Of a stretch of DNA of 64,000 bases, positions 22,155 through 33,972 are shown one piece after another. Below the pieces are notes generated by a model. The model did no database searches and was not told where the DNA came from. It was given only the letters and a program-made list of their open reading frames with translations. Source of the stretch: Moniliophthora roreri (lineage: Eukaryota > Basidiomycota > Agaricomycetes > Agaricales > Marasmiaceae). Every line of letters starts with the position of its first letter. The first letter of the stretch is position 1. The DNA is taken from positions 62,001 to 126,000 of the forward strand of contig LATX02000228.1 in the NCBI GenBank assembly GCA_001466705.2, given 5' to 3'. The position numbers were made by a program, and so were the translations under genes.

Positions 22155-25100
22155 ATGGTCTCAACTCCATCCTCTACCGGCCGTCCCACCTATACCAATG
22201 CTGATCCTAAAGCTATGGCTATTGTTGGTGAGTATGCGCCGCCCTCACCGGGAGCATTCACGTGTTGACGCGTTCTTTTAGGTATCTCCATCGCCGCTCC
22301 TGGTGGTGCGGATGATGGTCTAGATACCGACGAATTCTACGAGTTTTTGAAGCTGCGTGGATCTGGTATCATCACGGTACCCAAGGATCGCTGGAATGCA
22401 GAGGCGTACCTTGCCACTCAAGCAGACCACCCGGGCAAGATTGCTACAGTGAGTTACGGGTCTCTCCTCTGATATGCTTCATTGCTGATCTCTAAAACCC
22501 TGTGGTAGACGAAGGGTGGCTACATTCCGAACTTTGTACGTGTAGCACTTCATCGCAGCTCTGATGATACTCTAACCTGACGCTCCCAGAGCGTTGGTGA
22601 CCCCCAGGAGTTTGGTATCACACCAGCCGAATCTGCCCTTATCACCTGCCCTCAGACTGCACTGTATGAATACTGGTCTCTATCCACTCCAAGCTTATGA
22701 GTTGACGACTATTGTAGGCTTCACCAGGCCTTCAAGGCCCTTCAACGTAGTGGCGTCGACTTTCGAGGTACTAATACTGGCGTCTATGTTGGAGCAGGCA
22801 AGTGACCAGCATCTACCACCTAGGATAATAGAATAACATAATACCTTACAGCTGGCGGGGGTGTTTCCGACATAGATATTACGGAGGCTGGAGCGTGAGT
22901 GCATCATATCACTGGTTTTCGCATCGAGTAGCTGATATCGGTTCAACTTACAGCTACTATATGACGGGTACTTCTCTTTCAATCTACGCCAATCGTATCA
23001 GTTATGTCTTTGATATGACTGGGCCATCCTTACCTGTCGACACGGCTTGCTCTTCCAGTCTAACCGCAATGCATCTTGCTGTGCAAGCCATTAGGAACGG
23101 AGAGTGTGACCAGGCTGTCGTTGCTGGAGTTAACATCATTCTTAGTCCCCTTGAGACTTCTTCCTTCAGCCGACTTGGTGTTCTCAGCCCCGACGGTATG
23201 TCCAAGTCTTTCGACGAAGACGCCAATGGTTACGCTCGTGGCGATGTTGGTCAGTGGTCATTTTTTTATTCTGTTTCTCATGCCTCACTGAACTCATGTA
23301 TAGTCGGAGCACTGGTCATTAAACGTCATGACCTTGCTGTTAAAGATCACGATCGTATTTTGGCTACCCTTGTCGGAACTGCCCTCACTTCTTGCGGTTC
23401 TCTCATGGGCTCTTTGACCACTCCTAGCCCTGAAGCACAAACAGCGGTATACATTCAATCTTGTTGCCTTTGAAAGTAGTACCTGAACGTCACTATTTAT
23501 TAGGCCATCAAAAATGCTTATGCCGATGCTGGTCTAGCCCCTAAGCAGGCCGACTTTGTCGAATTGCATGGTACCGGAACCATTGTTGGAGACCAGTACG
23601 AAGCCAACACAGCCGGTGCTTGCTTCTCAGAAGGCCGTAATGGAAGGGATATTATCATTGGTTCCGTCAAGAGTAACGTTGGACATGGAGAAATGGGCGC
23701 CTACATTAGCTCTGTTGTCAAGGTACGTGGTCAATTTGACCTTTGCACATACCTTTCGTGAACAAATCCGCGAATAGGTCGCCATGATGTTGGAGCGCAA
23801 GCAAATACTCCCGAATGGATACTTCAAGAAGCCTTCTTCGAAGATCCAGTTTGACAGATACAAGTTACGGGTTCCTGTCGAAGTCGAGGGCTTCGTTGCC
23901 AACGATGCCGAGCAAGGTCTTATCGCATCGATTTCTAGCTTCGGCTTCGGAGGTATGACGTTTCAATTTGCCCGGAATTGCTCGCTCTTGCTAAAGTTAA
24001 TTCAGGATCCTGCGGCCATACCGTCTTGCGAGAACACGATGTCAGGCCAGTACTCCCTGACTATGAGACCCTAAACTCGGGGCCATACCTTTTCGCTGTT
24101 GGGGGCCTTAGTCCTCGTGCAGTCAACACTCTTATCGAGAGCTACAAAACTGAGTACGCAGACGTCGACCCTTTATCCCTCTCTGAACACCTCGGCTCCC
24201 GCGCTCGTCAGTTGAACTGGCGTTCATTCGCAGTTGCGGATTCTTTGGGTCAGACAAAGTTCACTGAGCCTGTCATGGTCTCAAAGCGTGCTGTTCCTTT
24301 GGTCTTCTGCTTCTCCGGTCAAGGTAACTTTACTCATGCCTATCCATTTGTAACACGTGCTAATCAACTCTTGATAGGTCCTCAGCACTGGCAACAGGGT
24401 CGTGAACTCTTCTCCCGATATTCTGTTTTCCGTGAAAGTATCTTGGCTTCCGACAAGATTCACACCGAGTACACTGGAAAGTCGTTCCTTGAAACCTCCG
24501 GTCTCTTTGCTCCCAACCCTCCTGCCAACTCTATCCTTGCCAAGTCTCTTTCATGGCCCGCAGACGCCATTTCCATCTCTATCGCTTTCTTCCAGATCGC
24601 TCTTTTCGACCTTTTGGTCTATCTCGGTCTCAAGCCCGACGCAATCGTTGGACACAGCATCGGTGAAACCGCTGTTCTGTATGCCAGTGGTGCTATGCCT
24701 CGCGAGGTACGTATTTCTGTTTATTTTCAGAGCTCTCGCACTGAGACCTTCCACAGATGGTTGTGAAAATCGCTGTCGCTCGAGGTGAAGCTCTTCGCCT
24801 TGTGGATAACATTGGTGGAGCTATGGTTGCCGTTTCTGGATGTGATCTTCAGACCGTTCAGGATCATGCTGAAACGATTACTGCCCTCTCCGATAATCCT
24901 AAGGCCGTTGTTTCCGACTCTCTTCATGTGGCAGCCCGAAACAGCCCTACTGACTTTGGTCTTTCGGGTGCTGAGTACCTCGTCGACGAATTGGCCAAAT
25001 ACATCCACCAATGGGTATCGGGTGTCTCCGCTCGCAAGCTTCGTGTCAGCACTGCTGTTCACTCTCCTTACGTCGATGCTTGCGAAGCCCAATACCGTCA

Positions 25101-28100
25101 AGACCTCGCTGCGATCTTTGCAGCACACCCTGGTACCCACAAGCCTTCGATGCCGGTGATGTCCACGGTTACAGCGGAGTTCGTTGAAGATGAATATACT
25201 ATTGACTACCTCTGGAACAATCTTCGTCAACCAGTTCGCTTCGCTGATGCTATCCCCAAGCTTATCGAAAAGTACGGCGAGTCAACGACATTCGTGGAGA
25301 TTGCTCCTCATCCAGTTCTATCCCAAGTAAGTATATTTAACTGACCTGTTGAACTCCACTGACTGTCTCCTATCAGTACATCAAGCAGATGGGCGCCTTC
25401 GAATCAGTTGCAGGAAGCAAGAGACCTCCTTCGGCCCGACATCTCAGCCCCGGTGTACGGGCCACGACTGAGCTCGACACGCTCTATGAATCCCTCGGGC
25501 AACTCTTGGTTTGCGGCGTGAATTCGGTGAGTTTCCTCGTGTATATTACTTATTGTGTCCTTACATTACAATACAGATCAACTTTGCACTCTTGAATGGT
25601 TGCCCACCTGAAAAGCTTGAGGGACCGTCATACCCGTTCCAGTTCAAGTATTTCCCTATAACTATAAGTCGTGGTCCAAACTACTATCAGAAGCTTCTGC
25701 CTCCCGAAAGGCCGCTCAACAGTGAACGCCTTCGGGTAAGCCCACGTCTTCCTGAAGAGTGGATGGCAGATCATGTAATTGATCAGTCGGTGCGTCACCA
25801 CGGCGAAGCTCGAGTAATTTCTAATACCCCATGTTTAGAACCTCATACCTGCTGCTGCATATATCGAGATGGCCCTGGAATTCCCCGACGTTACAACGGT
25901 TTGGGATTGTCGATTTGAAACCGCTTTCATCCTCGATCCGTCGGTCCCAGCGTCAACATTGAAAGTTTCTCAAGAGGGAAACAGGTGGAGCGTCAAATCC
26001 TCTAGTGCACTTCGTGAGTACCATCGCGTTTGTGCTACATGATTCACTGATTTGTATGATAGAGAGCATGCAAGGCGATCTTTCTTGGACACGTTCAGAG
26101 CCGTCTTTCGACTCCGTCCATGCTTACGGAAAGCTTGGATATGGGAAACCGGAGATTAGTCCTGGTGCTATTACCCATGTCGACGTCGATGCTGTCCTCG
26201 CGCGCTGCAAGGTGACAGCCCTACATGAAGCCGTGTACGAAGAATTAGTAGGAGTCGCTCAATTTGGACCAGAGTCTGTTCTATCGATATCCATGATATG
26301 ATTGGTCCATACTCACGAATTTCTACGTAGGTTTCGCCGTATTCAAAAGGTCTCCGTCAACGAGAAAGAGGCAATTGTTTGGATTAAAGGACATGGCGAC
26401 ACCTTGACTCGCACGGGATACTTTTTCCATCCAGCTCTGATGGACGCAGCTTTCCAGGTACGCCAGATCATGATTAGGTAGCAAGTTATATGATTCTAAA
26501 TCGCACATTTCATAGTCTTGTATTAGCTGGAACTTGGTGCGTATAGTCTTTAGGTATCTATGATGATTTGCTCATCGGAACTCAGGCTTTCGACCACGTA
26601 AATGTTGGCAATCCGGAGCGTACATTTATGGTGAGTTTTGTCAGTTCCTCGTGGACATCTCTCTGATCTTTACTCTGCACAGCTACCCCATTCGTTGCGT
26701 CGCGGCTTCCGGAACGATGGTACCACTGAACCTCTCATCTTTCCCGACGAATTTCGCGTTTACTCAGTGATGACTGACTGGTCTCCATACTGGTGGATGA
26801 TAGATATTTATGTTCTGGATGATGATGGCGATGTCATCTTCACTTTTGAAGGTATAGTCTACACAAGTGCTTCTATTTACCTCTTCTGATACCTCGCCAA
26901 GGCTTGCGTTTCGAACTGGTTCAGCAAGATTTTCCCGGTATCACTGAGCGATTCGGCATGGTCTGGCAGCCCCGTGCGTTGCCAGAGACGAGACATCATG
27001 GACATCTGACGCTTGAGGAGAGCTCTCCTGCAGAGCTTCATGACTTGCTCGAGGTATTGGACAAGCTTGCGTTGAGTTACACACAAACTTCCTTGAAGTG
27101 AGTTTCTACACAGGATCTTATCACGGCAGGTATCTCACCTGTTTCATGAAGCCGACTTCCACCAGACTTCCGAACGGAGCTACCAGACCGTAAGCGTTAC
27201 ATGGCATGGGCACTTGAGCGAACCGCTGGCCTTGCCTTTGGATCACTACTCAGTTTAGATGACGTACCGACCATCACGAAGGAGAAATATGCTTCCCTCT
27301 TTGAACTCACACAGCGTGTCGGAGAGGGACAACCTGGTACGGCATGATATTCTAGGACGGCGGAAAAGACCTCACACTTTTCACAGACATCTTTGCCAAT
27401 TCAAAAGCTGCTGTGGACATTCTCTTCCGCGACGATATCATGAGCAGAATCTACGAGCATCCTCCATTCATTGGCAGCATCTTCGACGAAACTGTCAAGC
27501 AATTCGTCCAGCTCGTCAAGAATGCCATCCAAGCCGGCAAACGTGTTATTCGTGTGCTCGAGGTATGCTGAGAATTTTCCAAAGCTGTTCGTTGTTAACC
27601 AGATCATATAGGTCGGTGCTGGAACCGGTAGGTTCACGGCTTTGCTTGGCCAAGCTCTTCTGGATGCCGAGTTGGAACTGTGCTACGTCGACTACGTCTG
27701 CACAGATATTTCCATTTCCCTTGCCCAGGAGGCTACAGCCAAGTGTCCCTGGATGACGATTGTCCCTGTTGCATTCGATCTCAACAAACCACTCGATCAA
27801 CAGAGTATCGATCCTGCAAGCTTCGATATTATCGTCGCATTTGATGTGCTTCATGCGACACCGAGCATCGGCGACACCCTTGGTACTCTCCGCGAGCTCT
27901 TACTTCCCGGAGGTTATCTAGCAATCATAGAGTTGGATGGAAATTCGTTTGCCAATGACGCTGTTGGAAGTATCTGTGCGTCACGTTCAGTCTTTTCTTT
28001 TCTGTGTTTCTCATACTCGTTCTAGGGATGGATTTTATCTTCGGTTCATTCTCGGAATGGTTTGGTGTCCTGGAACAACGCCAGACCTTCCACTGCTCTT

Positions 28101-31100
28101 TGAGCAAGTCGGAATGGAACGGCGCCCTTAGGTCTGCAGGATTTGCTGAAAGTCTTTTCCTTACAACAACGGGGGCAACTGTATCTCACCTTGCCTTCTT
28201 CTCTCAAACGAAAGAGAGAGAACTTCACTCTTCCATATCGTCGACTCCCTCATCGTCGACTCCCTCTCTCCAAAGCGACCAGGTTTCTCATTTGAGGTCC
28301 TTGTCTCTGTCGTCCACACCACTTATCACACCTGATCTGAATGATCCTTATTCGGATGACTTTGTAGCAATTGCTGGGGAAGCGCACTCACTATTGAACA
28401 ATCCTGTCAAGGATTTGGAGCATAGGAAATCGCAGATTCCTTCGTTCGGCCCATCCCAAGATATACGCCGGTCACCTCGATCTCTTGAAACCGCATTACC
28501 ACCCCAAACAATTATTCATCGATTCAATGCCGGCGGTGAGGTCGAGTTGGTCAATTTGGTTGCGAGTCTCGATTCCACTGCTCCATTGAAGATCTGGCTT
28601 CACACCGACACGCAAAGCGACAACGCTCCGCTGATTGGACTCACGAGATCACTCAGGCATGAGTTCGGTCTCTGGGGGGTATACCTTGTCCTATTCCATC
28701 CCACCTGGAGCCTCGCTAGTCAAGAAGAATTCATTCGTAACCAGATCATTCCCCTCAAATGGATCGATGCGGAGATTATGGTGGATGAGGATGGCGCTAT
28801 GCGAGTGCCGCGTGTCGTGGCAGGTGCTTCTCCGCCGACCACGGAGATTGCCGATTCGAAGCCACTGCACTTTGACGACGCCAACTTCTGGCGAGCATTC
28901 CCTCCACCATTAAAGGCAGGCGAGGTTCAAGTTACTGTGTCCTTCATTACACTCTCCAGCGTGATTCCAAGCCACTCCGAGTTCTCTGGAAAAGTCACAA
29001 GCGTTGGTTCAGAGGTGGATACATCATTCATTGGTAAACGGTATGCCTTGCCTTGCATGTCATATCATCTTTTGACTCATTGCTTACCGACAGTGTTATG
29101 GGAGTTACCTCATCGACTAAGGGCAATTTCGTGATCTGTCCTAAAGGCTGCTTGGCGGTCATTCCGGACGGCATGAGCCTGCCATTCGCCGCCGCCCTTG
29201 CAGGCCGCTTGGCGTTCATCTATTCAGCCGTCATGAACACTCTAGTCAATACTCGAAAGAACGCAAAAGTCATTCTGCACGCAGCTGACTGCTGTCCGGC
29301 TGCTCTCGCCACACACGCATTCCTATTGGAACGCAATTTCGATACTTTGGTTACCGTAACGAACCCATCTTCTCACCAAATTCCCCAGAGGCATGTATTC
29401 GAATCAGACAAGGTGCAAGCTTGGTCGCGTGCGACGCGGGAATGGGCTCCTGATGGTGTTGACTTCGTTTTCAATTTCGAAAAGGGAGCAATCGTTCTCG
29501 AGGAATCGATAGATCGACTGTCTTACCGTGGCACTATCGTTCAGATTGGAGATGTATTCCCGTCACAACTACGTCCTGGCCAACGTTTCGTATCTGTCGG
29601 CTATGACCGACTATTCTCGGGAGAGGATCATATCCTGCAGAACGCACTTCGGTCTATTCCTCGTCAGACCCTTTCCCGCATATCTCCTTCGTCGCTAATA
29701 TTCCAAGCTGATGCGCTCAAACTCGCTCATTCAAAAGCCAGTCTCTACAAGGATTTGTCAATTATTCTCGATTTTGAGACGCTTCCAGAAGACATGGAGG
29801 TTTACAAGCCTGGAAGACTGCGGGGTACCAATGCATTTAACCCTCGGGCCTCATATGTTGTCATTGGAGGTATTGGTGGCCTTGGGGTCCACATAGCTCG
29901 TGCTCTGATCGAGTCGGGAGCCACACACGTCGTCTTGACATCGAGATCGGGTGAAAAGGTATAATCCCCCTTTTTGCACAAGTATTGATTACTCACGACG
30001 TTCTTCAGGCGTTCGCTAATGGTCAGCTCGCTCGGGAGAAGAAGCTCGTCGACTTCCTGCGCCGGAAGCCAGGTGTTACTATCGACCTGGTTGCAGTGGA
30101 CTGCCTTGACGCGGTTAAGACCAGGAAGCTGTTCGCAGCTTTGCCAAACGTTGCTGGTGTATTTTATGTTGCTGTGAGGCTCAATGACTCGCTCTTCCTC
30201 AATCTAAATACAAAGGAAGAGTGGTCAAAAGGTATGAATGAATGACAATGTCTTTTCACCATATTCACACTTATCTATCCCTTTTATAGTCTACGACGTC
30301 AAGGTCAAGGGCCTACACATTCTTTTGGATGCTGTTGATCCAAGGAACCTCGACTTCCTCGTCTTGACGAGTTCGATGGCAACGGTCAGCGGATCTCCAG
30401 GTAGCCGACTCATCAGAGATAAATCAATACATCGACTCACATATTTAACAGGTCAAACCAATTATGCCGCAGCTCAGACTGAGATGGAAGCCATAGGTGC
30501 AAAAATCCCCAATTGCATTTCAATTACGGTGCCCCCTCTGGTAAGTCGTTTCAGAAACGTTAAGAATTTAGCGCTCAAAGGCAATATCCTTAGACCGACG
30601 GTGGTGTTTTCGTGCGAAGTATGCCCGCGGGAAATGCTCGCAACGCCGCTCTGGATAAAGTACGTTCTATCATGCACCGATATCTAGCTTAACTGAAAAT
30701 ATTTTCACCAGTACAAAGACCTTGGCATGACTGGAATAAAGCTGGCCCTTCATTGCATTGACGCAATTTGGACCATCGGAACGCCTGTCTTTAATCCTGT
30801 TTACATTCCCAAGTCCAACTGGAAGAAGGTTATGGAAAGTGAGTTGGAGTCCTTCCCGTTCTGGTTTCAAGCTGACGTCGTCCTTCATCATAGTGGTGCC
30901 TGGCTACCTTCAATCCACTATGCGACATCTGCTAGTCAAAGAAGCCTCGGACGGTATCTTGTCCAACGACACGAAGGAGCAAAGCATTATAGGTGTTTGC
31001 GCAACTGTACTATCACTCGAAATGGATCGCATCGAGGACAATGTGCCACTCTCCGCTTATGGTCTAGATTCCTTGACTTCGGTACGCCTTAGTGGTATCC

Positions 31101-32270
31101 TCAAAGCACATTTCGGCATCGAGGCCACGCAGATGCAACTCCTTAGTCAGACTATGACTGGTATGGATTCTTTTCTTCTTCAAAGTCCAACTCGCTGAAA
31201 TGGCTACAGTCGCCAGATTACATCAAATTCAAGAGGAACAGAAAGCCGCAGCAGCTAAGGCAGCAGCAGTTTCCGCTACTGTTGATGGACATGCAGAGAC
31301 AAAACCAGCCAATGTTCATGAGGCCGATTTGGACAAGACCGTCGTTCGACTCAACGCAGCCACCGAGGGCACGCCTCTCTTCTTGATGCATGGAGCTGGC
31401 GGCGGAATTGTCGTACTTGTCAAAGCTGCTCAAAGGGTCCATTACCCTGTGTATGGCGTGCAGGATACTCCAGAAGCCCCCATTACCGGTACCCTACGTC
31501 GACTCTCGGAGTTCTACCTGTCGAAGATTCGAGAGAAGCAACCCCATGGGCCATACCGTCTAGGAGGATTCTCGTTTGGTACTTGCTTGGCTTTGGACAT
31601 GGCCGAAATGCTGCAACAGCAGGGCGAAGTTGTGGAAACATTAGTCCTTCTTGACGGATCCCCTACCCTCTTCAAACGCCCATCATTCCAGTCGTATACT
31701 CTTGGGCGCATTTTTGACGGTGGTATTCGGGACGATGTGAGTGACGTGCCGCTGCCTGAATGTTCCAGTGTTCTAAATCCGATTCTTACTGTAGATTCTG
31801 GAGATTGTTAGAGATATGGTAGCGAGGTATGTTGCTTCTTTCACAAGTGTTCGTCGCTCACCGGTTGTGATATGTTTAGTGGTACCCTGGATGATTCCGA
31901 CGATCTCGCAGACCAGTTTGCTGAACATTTCAAACAAGCTCAGGACGGTGGCAGCGGACCTGCATGGATTGCGCGTTTCTGTACTGCCTATGTGGCACAT
32001 ATTTTGATGGGTGTTCGCCGAGGTAAAGAATTTATAGCAGCAGAAGCTAAAGCTGGTGGGAAGCTGTCCCTGGCCTGGCCTGCCAAGCGAACCGTACTCG
32101 TTCGCGCTTTGGACGGTATATCTGTCCAGTCTTACTCTGCCGGCTCCACGGAGTACTTTGATTTGGATCTCTACATTATGGACGTTGAGAAGCATGATTT
32201 GCCTGGTACACATTTTGGTATCCTCGCTCCTTCTTCTGGACTTGATGCCATACTCGATAAGCTCTTCTAA
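22155..32270 (+). CDS. Reducing polyketide synthase, KS-AT-DH-MT-(ER)-KR-ACP-TE
   Basis: A multidomain iterative enzyme, about 2,700 residues from about 35 small introns. KS: Cys in DTACSSS (23048), His in VELHGTGT (23567), and SNVGH. AT: Ser in VGHSIGE (24656). DH: His in ADHVIDQS (25772), Asp in HPALMDAAFQ (26443). MT: VGAGTGRF, spliced to VLE (about 27545-27625). ER-like: present but its cofactor loop is lost. KR: GGIGGLG (29866) and Tyr in TNYAAAQ (30463). ACP: Ser in YGLDSLTS (31070). TE: Ser in GFSFGT (31572), His in PGTHFGIL (32211). Each splice I traced keeps the frame, so the gene looks intact. The product should be a reduced, possibly methylated and polyunsaturated chain released by the TE. 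No tailoring genes adjoin it. Starter, chain length and product are unknown. Confidence 0.92.
22798..22851 (+). other. GC-AG intron in the KS-coding part of the PKS
   Basis: The donor reads GCAAGT and the acceptor TTACAG. Splicing here joins VYVGA to AGGGVSDI in frame, the expected KS sequence. No GT donor keeps that conserved stretch. Confidence 0.75.
28930..29790 (+). other. Degenerate enoyl-reductase-like domain of the PKS
   Basis: The order of short motifs is that of an ER domain: EFSGKVTSVG, then VIPDGMSLPFAAAL, then KVILHAADCCPAALATHAF, then a GTIVQIGDV strand. Active ERs have a glycine-rich NADPH loop (GGVGQA) where this protein has DCCPAA. Binding of NADPH is therefore unlikely, and double bonds would stay unless a separate ER helps. 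This rests on a reading of motifs. Confidence 0.65.
31345..32270 (+). other. C-terminal thioesterase domain of the PKS
   Basis: An alpha/beta-hydrolase with FLMHGAGGG, the nucleophile in GFSFGTCLAL and the His in GTHFGIL, spread over three exons. It looks more like the thioesterase I of animal-type fatty acid synthase than the Claisen-cyclase of non-reducing fungal synthases. It is preceded by an Ala/Lys/Glu-rich linker after the ACP. It should hydrolyse or cyclise the finished chain. Confidence 0.7.
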
Positions 32271-32489
32271 ATACGATGATTTATCTTCTAAGATAGCGTA
32301 TACACGGACCTCTATATATTTTATTACGAATTATTGGGATCTGCATATTGTTGTAGGTTGTATGGTGTACGGTAAAGATAGCATTGTCAATAGCATTGTC
32401 GATAGCACGGATAGCGCAGATAATAAGTATGCAATAAGAAAGCGAGAATAGGCAGCGAGGAAACGAGCAAGACAAAGAGAAACCTTGCA

Positions 32490-33715
32490 TTAACGGCGTC
32501 TCGACCTCTTCTTTGACAAACGACACCGGAGCTCTTCCAAAGTTGGCTCCGCCAGCGCATTCCGTTTCTCGTCCTCCTCCTTCAAGGCCTTCTTCGCCTG
32601 CTCGGGGGCCAGCGCCGACTCTTGTGCATAAGTTCGTAATAGCTCGTCGTCCTCGTTGTCATCCAAGTCGTCATCACTGCTATGAGCACGAGGAAGAATG
32701 ACTTTCCCGGCCCAAGCAGTCACATCCAAATCAACCTTACCGTCCTCTGCATCTTCTCCAGCAGGAAGAAGAGCAATGAGTTCTTCGCCGTCAGATGAAT
32801 TGAAATCGGAGGCATAGGTACCAAAGGAGGATGATGACTCGGAACTATGGGCACAAAGCGTGCATTTGCAAGTAATGTCTGATAATTCCGAGCGGGAACG
32901 CTTCCTTTTCGATGATGACGACGATGTTGGGAAAGGTTTGAAAGGGTTATGTGACCATGACGGCCAAATACCAACTATGTTGATCATTGGGAAGATGATA
33001 TTCTCCTTCAGGCTTTGGGGAGCGTATAACGGGTCTGGCACTTGGAGCTCCAATAAAAATATAGCGATGGCAGGGTGTATCATGGATGTGATTCGGGGAA
33101 GGTTGTCATAGTCAGCGTCGAGATTGAGGGATTCTGCCTTCCCATCGGATATGCGTTGAAATAGAGGTGGTAGATATTTCGGCCTCAGCGTTTTATGATC
33201 AAATCTTCCAGAGAAAAGCACGTATTCCCAAGGTCCCTTTCCGAATTCCTGTGAGCTTGATGTATCAGTAATCACATTTGTAGCGTTGGATTGGCTTCTC
33301 ACCTCAAACTTCCGACGCTCTCCAACTTTAGCTGTACGATTGTGTTTCATAATATCGTACGCGTGCTCTATCACATGTTTTTTGGGCGCGAGACGCAACG
33401 TCTGCCTTTTGAGAAGCGGAATAAGATCTCTGGGCACTGTCAACAGAGTCAATGGCGGGGTATATGTCACTGGGACGGCCGGCCTACCTGTAATTACGTT
33501 GAATTCACTATCAAACGGAGTTGCTCGATACTTGAGGCCAAATGCCCACTCAAACTGAGTGAATCGCTACCAGAGGTCGAATTAATATAGAAACCGAATG
33601 TCATGATCATGCACCATACCATTGCTGCCCAGTCATCATCCCTAGAGATTAGAGAGTAAGGTTCCAGTTCCACGGTTGAAGTATCAGAGGTCGTTATGTC
33701 TTGAAGAGATGCCAT
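32490..33715 (-). CDS. Nuclear-type acidic protein, probable paralogue of 33973-35783
   Basis: Family not named. Exon 1 (from ATG 33715) reads MASLQDITTSDTST...DDDWAAM. An intron joins it to FEWAFGLKYRATPF, another to VPRDLIPLL, another (GTGAGA..ACAG, 33301-33248) to EFGKGPWEYVLFSGRF. The frame then stays open to TAA at 32490. The C-terminal half is disordered, with KRKRSRSE, DDDLDDNEDDE and a final KKRSRRR that could be a nuclear signal. The order EW-FG, a VP-L stretch, then a basic run before G-(W/Y)-YV mirrors the divergent neighbour, but the HNH core residues are not seen here. The downstream PKS is transcribed toward it, with about 220 bp between the two stops. Confidence 0.6.
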
Positions 33716-33972
33716 GACTATCAGGACGTTGCTTCATGTGCGACGCGCCAGAGATGACGGTTGAGGTAAGAGGATTGCCAGAGTCTCACGCTTTCCCTCA
33801 TGATGCTAAGCCTCGACTTCTTCCTACGAACAATGACTCAATCTAGGACAATAGAAGCCGAAGGATAACAAAGGAAAGTTTGTCTTGATACCGTTTTTGC
33901 TCTGTGTGTGACCTGAAAGGCTGACATTTCCACAGATGGTATATAAACTATACAAAAAGGATTCATCTCACC
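33716..33972. promoter_or_regulatory. Shared 257-bp promoter between divergent paralogues
   Basis: It separates the starts at 33715 (minus) and 33973 (plus). A clear TATA box (GTATATAAAC, 33939-33948) stands about 25-30 bp before the plus-strand ATG. No equally clear box is seen for the minus-strand gene. Confidence 0.55.
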
